DNA from: Flavobacteria bacterium BAL38
GTDB taxonomy: Bacteria; Bacteroidota; Bacteroidia; Flavobacteriales; Flavobacteriaceae
Assembly: GCA_000169355.1 (NCBI GenBank)
Contig: AAXX01000003.1
Location: forward strand, 124,001-188,000
Length of the DNA stretch: 64,000 bases
Direction: 5' to 3'
The translations under genes and the position numbers were made by a program. Positions 1-10,948 of the stretch are shown here, piece by piece. Position 1 is the first letter of the stretch; each line of letters begins with the position of its first letter. The notes below the pieces were generated by a model. That model ran no database searches and was not told the origin of the DNA. It was given only the letters and a program-made list of their open reading frames with translations.

Positions 1-7
1 TTGGCAC

Positions 8-25
8 CCTCTCCTTTGGGGAGGG
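8..25. repeat. GC-rich hairpin downstream of rpmI
   Basis: A seven-pair stem CCTCTCC/GGGGAGG around TTT lies just past the rpmI stop codon and is G-rich on the plus strand, unlike the AT-rich surroundings. It has no T-run in the minus-strand transcription direction, so it is not a convincing terminator. It looks like a dispersed intergenic repeat between rpmI and whatever follows; rplT is the usual next gene but lies outside the window. Confidence 0.4.
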
Positions 26-37
26 ATGGGGTGGGGC

Positions 38-235
38 TTAAATAATATTTAATTGTTGTTTAATGCTTCTTTCATCTGTTTTGTGAACCAAACCAGAGTG
101 AGTTAAAGCTAATTTACGCTTTTTAGATTTTTTAGTCAAAATGTGACTTTTAAAAGCGTGTTTTCTTTTGATCTTTCCAGAACCAGTAACTTTGAATCGT
201 TTCTTAGCACTAGATTTCGTTTTCATTTTAGGCAT
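38..235 (-). CDS. rpmI: 50S ribosomal protein L35
   Basis: This 65-residue, strongly basic protein has the L35 pattern: [20 protein letters not shown] at the N-terminus and a KRKHAFKSH segment in the middle. L35 is a structural protein of the large ribosomal subunit that binds 23S rRNA. The length is normal for the family. It is the third gene of thrS-infC-rpmI, the conserved bacterial order in which rplT normally follows. In E. coli, IF-3 and L20 control this operon; nothing in this short spacer shows that directly. The call is secure. Confidence 0.97.
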   Translation of the reverse strand: MPKMKTKSSAKKRFKVTGSGKIKRKHAFKSHILTKKSKKRKLALTHSGLVHKTDERSIKQQLNII

Positions 236-337
236 TTTCTTCCTGTATTTATAATCTATCTTACTTATTATTTTTTAGTTTTCAGTCTCGGTTTTCAGTT
301 TACAGAGTAATTACTGAATACTGCGACTGCTAACTGC

Positions 338-892
338 TTACTTTTTCTTTTTCGGAGCAATATACATAATCATACGTTTTCCTTCTAAAACTGGCATCGC
401 TTCTACTTTTCCAAACTCTTCCAATTCTTGAGCCAAACGTAATAACAAAATTTGTCCTTGCTCTTTGTAAATAATAGAACGTCCTTTAAAGAATACAAAT
501 GCTTTTAATTTAGCACCATCTTGTAAAAATTTAAGGGCATTCTTTTTCTTAAATTCATAATCATGCTCATCAGTTTGAGGTCCAAAACGAATCTCTTTTA
601 CAACGATTTGAGTTGATTTAGCTTTAAGTTCTTTATCTCTCTTCTTTTGTTGGTACAAAAATTTACCATAATCCATCAACTTACAAACCGGTGGTTCAGC
701 ATTTGGAGAAATCTCTACCAAATCTACTTCCTGCTCTTCAGCAAAACGAAGGGCTTCCGCTATTTTGTATACTCCAGGCTCAATATTTTCGCCTACTAAA
801 CGTACTTCAGGAACACGAATCAAATTGTTGATACGGTGTGCTGCTTTTTTCTCTTCGCGAGGTTGAAAACCTCTGTTGTTTCTAATTGCTAT
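338..892 (-). CDS. infC: Translation initiation factor IF-3, non-canonical start codon
   Basis: IF-3 binds the 30S subunit, prevents premature 50S joining and checks start-codon choice. The protein has the N-domain ([16 protein letters not shown], then [20 protein letters not shown]), the basic linker and the C-domain ending [13 protein letters not shown]. Starting at the first TTG (821-823) would delete conserved N-terminal sequence, because in-frame codons reading [23 protein letters not shown] precede it. Between the upstream in-frame TAA (905-907) and that TTG there is no ATG, GTG or TTG; the candidates are ATA (890-892) and ATT (884-886). I take ATA, giving 184 residues, near the family norm. 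E. coli infC uses AUU for autoregulation, so a rare start here fits the same logic. The exact start is inferred. Confidence 0.93.
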   Translation of the reverse strand: MAIRNNRGFQPREEKKAAHRINNLIRVPEVRLVGENIEPGVYKIAEALRFAEEQEVDLVEISPNAEPPVCKLMDYGKFLYQQKKRDKELKAKSTQIVVKEIRFGPQTDEHDYEFKKKNALKFLQDGAKLKAFVFFKGRSIIYKEQGQILLLRLAQELEEFGKVEAMPVLEGKRMIMYIAPKKKK

Positions 893-914
893 GGCTGTAA
901 AATTTTAGTTAAAC

Positions 915-2855
915 TTAAAATTGTTTTAATGTTTTGTTTATTTCTTCGTTAATCATTGCCGCAAATTGCTCAATAGTTACCGATATATTTCCTTTTCCTT
1001 CTTGTCCGCGTTGTCTCACAGAAATCGTTCCGTTTTTCTCTTCTTCCTCGCCAACAATCAGCATAAACGGGTATTTGTTCATCTCCGCTTCTCTAATTTT
1101 CTTCCCGATTGTTTCATTTCGGTTGTCAATTAGGGCGCGAATTTCGTGATTTTCTAGCAAATCTAAAACTTTTTTCGCATAATTTTCATATTTCTCACTC
1201 AAAGACAAGATTATAGCCTGTTCTGGCATCAACCAAATTGGGAAATTTCCTGCAGTGTGTTCCAATAAAATAGCGATAAAACGTTCCATCGAACCAAAAG
1301 GCGCTCGGTGAATCATTACAGGTCTATGTAATTTGTCGTCAGATCCTTTATAAGTTAATTCAAAACGCTCTGGTAAGTTGTAATCTACTTGAATTGTTCC
1401 TAATTGCCAACTTCTGCCTAAAGCATCTTTTACCATGAAGTCTAATTTCGGACCGTAGAAAGCGGCTTCACCAGCTTCTATTACATAATTCAATCCTTTG
1501 TCTTTTGCTGCGCTAATAATTGCATTTTCTGCTTTTTCCCAGTTTTCAACGCTACCTATATATTTATCCGGATTATCTAAATCACGAACGGAAACTTGTG
1601 CTGTAAAGTTTTCAAATCCTAACGAACCAAAAACATACAATACTAAATCAATTACATTTTTAAACTCAGTATCTAATTGATCAGGTGTACAAAAAATATG
1701 CGCATCATCCTGAGTAAATCCTCTAACACGAGTTAAACCATGTAATTCTCCCGATTGCTCATAACGATAAACCGTTCCAAATTCAGCATAACGCTTTGGT
1801 AAATCTTTGTACGACCAAGGTCTTGCATTATAAATCTCACAGTGGTGTGGACAGTTCATTGGTTTTAACAAAAACTCTTCGCCTTCCGCTGGTGTATGAA
1901 TGGGTTGAAAACTATCCGCACCATATTTAGCATAGTGTCCAGAAGTTACATACAAGTCTTTCATCCCAATATGAGGTGTTACTACTTGCTCGTAACCTGC
2001 TTTTTTCTGTGCTTTTTTCAAGAATTGCTCTAATCTATCGCGCAAAGCAGCACCTTTTGGCAACCATAAAGGTAACCCTTGACCTACTTTTGGAGAAAAA
2101 TGGAATAAATCCAATTCTTTTCCTAATTTTCTATGGTCTCTGCGTTTTGCTTCTTCTAATAATTCAAGGTAATCCGTTAAGTCTTTTTGTTTCGGGAACG
2201 AAATTCCGTAAACACGAGTTAACTGTTTGTTTTTCTCATCACCTCTCCAGTAAGCACCAGCAACCGATAAAATTTTCATTGCTTTGATAATACCCGTATT
2301 CGGAATATGACCACCACGACACAAATCAAAAAAGTTAGCATGATCACAAAAGGTAATCGTTCCGTCTTCTAAATTCGAAATCAATTCCGTTTTATACTCA
2401 TTGTCTTTATAAACATCTAAAGCTTCTGCTTTTGAAACCGGACGCATTTTAAATTCATGTTTCTCTCTCGAAATTTCTAAAACACGGTCTTCTATTTTCT
2501 TAAAGTCAGCATCTGTAATTCTTTGCTCACCAAAATCTACATCATAATAAAATCCGTTATCAATAGCAGGACCTAGTGTAAGTTTAATTCCAGGGAATAA
2601 TTCTTCTAAAGCTTGCGCCATTACGTGAGAAGTTGAATGCCAAAAAGCTTTTTTTCCAGCAACATCATTCCAAGTATATAAAACAAGTGTACCGTCCGTC
2701 GTTAAAGTCGTGGTTGTTTCAATAGTAGTGCCATTGTAAGATGCAGAAATCACATTTCTAGCTAATCCTTCGCTAATACTTTTAGCAACATCCATTGGAG
2801 TGGCTCCTTTTACCATCTCCTTAACCGACCCGTCGGGTAAAGTAACTTTTATCAT
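915..2855 (-). CDS. thrS: Threonyl-tRNA synthetase
   Basis: Class II synthetase that charges tRNA-Thr, 646 residues, full length. Domains in order: TGS (about 1-62); editing domain with H73-x3-H77 in [11 protein letters not shown] and the Cys of [10 protein letters not shown] near 179; catalytic core with zinc-ligand Cys335 in KPMNCPHHC; motif 2 around [20 protein letters not shown]; His386 in DDAHIF; motif 3 around [12 protein letters not shown]-terminal anticodon-binding domain (about 545-640). It is the first gene of thrS-infC-rpmI, with a good promoter directly upstream. The ATG start gives the canonical N-terminus [10 protein letters not shown]. Confidence 0.98.
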   Translation of the reverse strand: MIKVTLPDGSVKEMVKGATPMDVAKSISEGLARNVISASYNGTTIETTTTLTTDGTLVLYTWNDVAGKKAFWHSTSHVMAQALEELFPGIKLTLGPAIDNGFYYDVDFGEQRITDADFKKIEDRVLEISREKHEFKMRPVSKAEALDVYKDNEYKTELISNLEDGTITFCDHANFFDLCRGGHIPNTGIIKAMKILSVAGAYWRGDEKNKQLTRVYGISFPKQKDLTDYLELLEEAKRRDHRKLGKELDLFHFSPKVGQGLPLWLPKGAALRDRLEQFLKKAQKKAGYEQVVTPHIGMKDLYVTSGHYAKYGADSFQPIHTPAEGEEFLLKPMNCPHHCEIYNARPWSYKDLPKRYAEFGTVYRYEQSGELHGLTRVRGFTQDDAHIFCTPDQLDTEFKNVIDLVLYVFGSLGFENFTAQVSVRDLDNPDKYIGSVENWEKAENAIISAAKDKGLNYVIEAGEAAFYGPKLDFMVKDALGRSWQLGTIQVDYNLPERFELTYKGSDDKLHRPVMIHRAPFGSMERFIAILLEHTAGNFPIWLMPEQAIILSLSEKYENYAKKVLDLLENHEIRALIDNRNETIGKKIREAEMNKYPFMLIVGEEEEKNGTISVRQRGQEGKGNISVTIEQFAAMINEEINKTLKQF

Positions 2856-2875
2856 TTTTTAAAATTTATAAGTTG

Positions 2876-2905
2876 CAAATATAAGCATTAATAAAATCCA
2901 TACAA
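2876..2905 (-). promoter_or_regulatory. Promoter of the thrS operon
   Basis: Read on the minus strand, a TTG (complement of 2903-2905) is followed after exactly 19 nt by TATATTTG (complement of 2876-2883). This matches the Bacteroidetes primary-sigma promoter, -33 TTG and -7 TAnnTTTG. The -7 element ends about 20 nt before the thrS ATG, so the leader is short, and no large attenuator fits between promoter and gene. Confidence 0.75.
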
Positions 2906-2968
2906 TATATATATAGGTATATTGTTAAAAAAGATTAGTAGCACACATTTTGCATTCTATAAAACTTT

Positions 2969-3060
2969 TAGTCCCGCTGTCCGTTACAATTTTTTTTACC
3001 TTGTCAAGTTGAGCGAAGTCGAAACAAGGTAAAAAAAGATTTCCACTTCCATCTGGGCTA
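2969..3060 (+). ncRNA. Structured repeat element, possible small RNA
   Basis: A nested structure of about 90 nt. An outer stem TAGTCC/GGGCTA (2969-2974 with 3055-3060) encloses a 14-bp inverted repeat, T7-ACCTTGT (2991-3004) with ACAAGGT-A7 (3024-3037). The inner loop carries GTTGAGCGAAGTCG, a sequence I recognise as common in Flavobacterium intergenic repeats. Flanking motifs are GTCCCGCTGTCCGTTACAA and TTTCCACTTCCATCTGGGCTA. A partial relative of the 3' half lies near 58183-58205. It could be a structured RNA family or a mobile palindromic repeat; I cannot tell which. Confidence 0.4.
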
Positions 3061-3190
3061 TTAAAGACGTTTGGTATTCCAGATGACTATCGCCACGACT
3101 CGTAACGCTAGTAAATCTTGCCCTTGCCCTTGCCTTTGTTCTTTAATTCCGCAGTTAAGCCATAACCCCAATTCCAACAAGTGCAACGTC

Positions 3191-3242
3191 CGACACTTCG
3201 GACCGACACTTCGGACCGAAGTTTCGGACCGAAGTTTCGGAC
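3191..3242. repeat. Four tandem 13-bp repeats (CGAMRYTTCGGAC type)
   Basis: Two copies of CGACACTTCGGAC are followed directly by two copies of CGAAGTTTCGGAC. Each unit of the second type contains the near-palindrome CCGAA-GT-TTCGG when joined to its neighbour. The array lies about 280 bp upstream of the first rRNA promoter and far from any coding sequence. Its function is unknown; it could be a protein-binding array or simple slippage. Confidence 0.7.
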
Positions 3243-3524
3243 TCTGTGTATCTCATTCAACACAATCCATATCAAGAAAAAACTCGGTGCAGCTCTGTGT
3301 ACAACTTCACACAACCCTAAACTTGAAACTTGAAACCTGAAACCATACATACACATATATATAGTATAAAACAAAACCTTCCAACACCTCCATTGCGACC
3401 ATTACGCTTTATTTACACACTTAGTGGTTAAACCCTCAAAAAAAAACTTTGCTATATTAAATCCTTGTTATCAGAGAGTTAAGAAAAGCGTCAAAAAAAA
3501 GAAAAAAAAAAGAATTAAAAAGGC

Positions 3525-3554
3525 TTGTGAGAATAAAAAAGATTCCTACTTTTG
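3525..3554 (+). promoter_or_regulatory. rRNA operon promoter P1
   Basis: TTG (3525-3527), a 19-nt spacer and TACTTTTG (3547-3554) form a consensus Bacteroidetes promoter, followed by CACCCGC around the expected start of transcription. AT-rich tracts of A-runs precede it, as expected for an upstream activating region. It lies about 420 bp upstream of 16S. Confidence 0.8.
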
Positions 3555-3761
3555 CACCCGCATTAAGGAAGAAGTTCATACACAAACTTAGGATTAAACA
3601 AATCAAAAAAACTTTAAAAAAAGTTAAAAAAAGATTTGGATAATAGAAAGTAAAGGTAGTATCTTCGCCGACCCGAAACGAGAGAATTGGGAAGTATAAG
3701 TTCTTGAAAATATTGGCAAAGTGGTTATGAAAAAATAATCAAAAAATTTTTTCAAAAAAGC

Positions 3762-3791
3762 TTGCCAGATTAAAAAAGAGTTGTAATTTTG
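3762..3791 (+). promoter_or_regulatory. rRNA operon promoter P2
   Basis: TTG (3762-3764), a 19-nt spacer and TAATTTTG (3784-3791) repeat the architecture of P1. The start region again reads GCACCCGC, identical to P1. Two spaced promoters with the same GC-rich start region are typical of growth-controlled rRNA operons. Confidence 0.8.
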
Positions 3792-3975
3792 CACCCGCTA
3801 ATCGAATGAGAGGCGAACAAAAAAAGAATGACACGTTCATAGACATATTGAATTGACAGCACAAATTTGTAGCAATACAAGTTTGAAAATAAGAGAGAGT
3901 AAGATTTTTCGAATACATTGAAAAAGACTAGCGACTTGAATCGAAACATAAGTTAGATTTATCTAACAAACAATA

Positions 3976-5492
<1,517 letters not shown>

Positions 5493-5575
5493 AGAGAAGA
5501 AACGAGAAGCTATCTTAGGTATAGATCAATATTACTCTCGCTGTTAATTCAAATAATACAAATAAGTAAAAACAG

Positions 5576-5649
5576 AGTCTCGTAGCTCAGCTGGTTAGAG
5601 TACTACACTGATAATGTAGGGGTCCCCAGTTCGAGTCTGGGCGGGACTA
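5576..5649 (+). tRNA. tRNA-Ile (GAT)
   Basis: A cloverleaf folds with acceptor AGTCTCG/CGGGACT, D-arm beginning GCTC, anticodon arm CTACA-CTGATAA-TGTAG (anticodon GAT at 5610-5612) and T-arm CCCAG-TTCGAGT-CTGGG. The discriminator is A, and no CCA is encoded. It sits in the 16S-23S spacer, its standard place. Confidence 0.96.
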
Positions 5650-5737
5650 CAATGTTTTACTTATAAGGAAATTTTAGAGGTTGAGTAACCGTTTGAAGTA
5701 CTGTTAACTGATAACTGTTAACTGAACACTAAAAAAC

Positions 5738-5811
5738 GGGGGATTAGCTCAGCTGGCTAGAGCGCCTGCCTTGCACGCAGGAGGTCATCGGTTCGACTCC
5801 GATATTCTCCA
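5738..5811 (+). tRNA. tRNA-Ala (TGC)
   Basis: A cloverleaf folds with acceptor GGGGGAT/ATTCTCC (with two G-U pairs), anticodon arm CCTGC-CTTGCAC-GCAGG (anticodon TGC at 5772-5774) and T-arm ATCGG-TTCGACT-CCGAT. The discriminator is A, and CCA is not encoded. It is the second tRNA of the 16S-23S spacer. Confidence 0.96.
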
Positions 5812-6003
5812 CTATTCGAGTGTATAGTAAAGAGTAAAAAGTGAATAGCTAAAGCTTATCACTAATTACTTATCACTTATCACTAGATAAAAGTTCATTG
5901 ACATATTGAGATAAAAATATTTAAAAAGTAGAAAGTACAGTAGATGCGTGATTTATCACGTATTTATAAAGAAAGTCCTAGTTTTATTTATAGAATTAGG
6001 CGG

Positions 6004-8885
<2,882 letters not shown>

Positions 8886-8888
8886 AAA

Positions 8889-8914
8889 TCTGCGTCCGCC
8901 TCGGCGGACGCAGA
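8889..8914. repeat. Perfect GC-rich hairpin after 23S
   Basis: A 12-bp perfect inverted repeat, TCTGCGTCCGCC and its complement separated by two bases (8889-8900 and 8903-8914). It is far more GC-rich than the surrounding spacer. It lies 3 nt after the 23S end, where processing stems normally form. It may block decay or be a small insertion; the function is inferred. Confidence 0.7.
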
Positions 8915-9032
8915 GAAACTTTCTTTAAATTTATTTATCTCAGTATGTTAAGATATTGTCCAATTGATAATTAACAATTTATAATTGATAATTAACTTTG
9001 GAAATAATTGTCCAAAGCAATTATAACCTCTT

Positions 9033-9139
<107 letters not shown>

Positions 9140-9146
9140 TCTTTTG

Positions 9147-9180
9147 AAAAGCCTGTCTAATTTAGACAGGCTTTTTTGTT
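9147..9180 (+). terminator. rRNA operon terminator
   Basis: The stem AAAAGCCTGTCTAA with TTAGACAGGCTTTT is followed by a T-run. This is a strong intrinsic terminator just after 5S. Confidence 0.9.
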
Positions 9181-9204
9181 TTAAATATATCGTCTCGATG
9201 GGAC

Positions 9205-9252
9205 TAAAAACAAGAAATCCTAACTTTTAACGGTTAGGATTTCTTGTTTTTA
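9205..9252. terminator. Second, perfect 20-bp palindrome; probable bidirectional terminator
   Basis: Arms 9205-9224 and 9233-9252 are perfect complements around an 8-nt loop. T-runs end the stem on both strands, so it can stop transcription from either side. It separates the rRNA operon from the oppositely oriented Rhs-tip genes. Confidence 0.75.
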
Positions 9253-9261
9253 CTATTAAAA

Positions 9262-9361
9262 AAACGGCACTTCTGAATCATATAGTAATGCCGTTTATCA
9301 TTTTGCGAACTAGTTAACTAATCCTATTTTAATTACTTTGTGGGCACAGATTGCAAATCTG
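9262..9361. repeat. Palindromic intergenic sequence beyond the immunity gene
   Basis: Two small inverted repeats occur here: AAACGGCA (9262-9269) with TGCCGTTT (9289-9296), and CAGATT-GCA-AATCTG (9347-9361) followed by CGCTATCG. The second resembles repeats seen at many places in Bacteroidetes genomes. No open reading frame of note is present between 9253 and 9420. Confidence 0.45.
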
Positions 9362-9420
9362 CGCTATCGACCGTTGAACATATCCGAGCGATCGGGACAT
9401 TACCCTTTTAATTATCTCAT

Positions 9421-9939
9421 TTACAACAATATGATTGGAAAATATACTCTTTTAAATTTACTACATTGCTCTATAATATCATAATTTGATGATAGCCAAC
9501 CCAACTCAGTATTTTGAATACCATTGATATTACTATCAACACTATCATCAAGCACAATAAATGTTCTTAAAATTAATTTTTCATTTTCGTAAATAAATAG
9601 CTCATTTTCAACTGTAGAAATATCTCCATTAGTTTTTGTGAAATTCCAATTATTTTTAATTTGTTTAATAATTTCAATATCATTAGTAACAAGAACTTTG
9701 CCTTTTTTAATTTTATTAGATAAATTAATATCATCTTTAATCAACAAAATTGCTTTTATTTCTTTTTTTGAAAAATCAATGTTTTTTAAAATTTTAACAT
9801 TTTCTTCAAAAACTAAATATTGATTAATATAACTAATATTATAATTTCTATTGTCAATGACAATTGGATTAAAACAAAAATAAACTAATGATACAGTTAA
9901 TATAAACAAGAATATGAGTAAAATTTTGATTTTTGACAT
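9421..9939 (-). CDS. Candidate immunity protein of the Rhs tip, membrane-anchored
   Basis: This 172-residue protein starts with a short basic N-terminus and one hydrophobic segment (about residues 5-26), so it is probably anchored in the inner membrane with the rest in the periplasm. The remainder is rich in Asn, Ile and Lys and matches no family I recognise. Its ATG lies 3 nt after the stop of the Rhs-associated C-terminal domain, on the same strand, which is the usual place for a cognate immunity gene. The reading frame is intact although the preceding toxin-like domain is interrupted. The immunity role is inferred from position only. Confidence 0.6.
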   Translation of the reverse strand: MSKIKILLIFLFILTVSLVYFCFNPIVIDNRNYNISYINQYLVFEENVKILKNIDFSKKEIKAILLIKDDINLSNKIKKGKVLVTNDIEIIKQIKNNWNFTKTNGDISTVENELFIYENEKLILRTFIVLDDSVDSNINGIQNTELGWLSSNYDIIEQCSKFKRVYFPIILL

Positions 9940-9942
9940 GAC

Positions 9943-10800
9943 TTAATTTTTAGTTCCTTTTTTTGTTATAATTTCACCTTCCACTTTTTTTCCATTTTCA
10001 TCTGTATAGTTTACTAATTGGGTATCAGTTCGAACTCCTGCAGGGTAATCAACTTTTACACTTGAGCCATTAACAGTAGATTTAGAATCAACTAATCCGA
10101 CAAACTGGTCGACAACAGATGGCTCACCAATTAGATTTCCATCGACAGCACTTCTACAACCACCTACAACATTAATCCACGCACCGCTAGAAAAAGCTTC
10201 ACTGTTAAAATCATCACCTGGCTCTAAGTAATCACCCGAACCAGCATAACCTACATCTAAGTCCTCTGGAGTAGCGTGACCAAGATAATAAAAACTTGTA
10301 ATCTTATCTTTAGAACGACTATCACCCCCAGTTTTATTGTTTATATAGTCAACTATATCATCAGAACTCGAAACAACTTTAAATTCTATACCAAGTTTAC
10401 TTGCTTTTTTACTATACTCAGAAATTATTTCTTAACTAAAACCACCTTTAGGGTCATTATAAACTATCCAAGTAACTTTCTCGTCTTCACTTTGTGTTTT
10501 GCCTTTAGCTGCTTTAGCTCTATCTAAGCCATTAATTAAAAAATGTTTTTCATTTCCATGATTTCCAGGAGAACCTGAAACAACGATACCTTCTTTTCCA
10601 TCAGGGTCTATAAATTTTAATGGACTATTGTATACATAAACATAAGGGCTAAAATTATTATATTTCTCCGCCAGAGGGTCAATGTTCATCCTTCTACCTA
10701 ACGCACGGTCATAATTCCTCGCTCCGTAATCGTACATGTTAAGCCCTAACTCGTCTTGGTATTCTTTACCATTGTATTTATACTTGTATAAAACTTCATT
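9943..10800 (-). pseudogene. Orphan Rhs tip: truncated core plus interrupted C-terminal domain
   Basis: Codons from 10800 downward encode the end of an Rhs/YD-repeat core (YKYKYNGKEYQDELGLN, MYDYGARNYD, MNIDPLAEKYNN, then FIDPDGKEG). The core begins directly after an in-frame TGA (10801-10803) with no start, so the main body of the gene is missing. The core also reads DRALGRRMNID where DPALGRWMNID is usual. After GGFS a single in-frame TAA (10432-10434) interrupts it. The same frame then stays open for 162 codons to a TAA at 9943. This second part holds ITSFYYLGHATPEDL (His codon 10276-10278) and, 40 codons later, WINVVGGCRSA (Cys codon 10156-10158). That arrangement recalls clan CD caspase-like proteases. 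No start codon was seen after the stop. Confidence 0.75.
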
Positions 10801-10913
10801 TCATCACGAAAATAATAAAAATAACGATTGTATTGCTATCATAATTGTAATGATTTACTCATTTTATTTTCAATAGTAGGAAATGGTAATAGGTATAATT
10901 ACTTTTAGATATA

Positions 10914-10943
10914 AAAAAATCCGACTCTTGTGAAGTCGGATTT
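10914..10943 (-). terminator. Terminator of the DUF3857 operon
   Basis: On the minus strand AAATCCGACT and AGTCGGATTT form a stem around a 7-nt loop, followed by a T-run. It lies just after the stop codon of the last gene of the operon. Confidence 0.85.
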
Positions 10944-10948
10944 CATGT

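Noticed and set aside
3071..3374. Open frames on both strands in the spacer before the rRNA operon (about 88 codons each)
   Set aside because: They lie over tandem 13-mers and low-complexity repeats, have repetitive translations such as RNFGPKLRSEVSVRSVG, and no start signal or relatives that I recognise.
10276..10527. An 83-codon plus-strand frame over the Rhs tip
   Set aside because: The minus-strand frame encodes recognisable Rhs core and domain sequence; the plus-strand product is a shadow.
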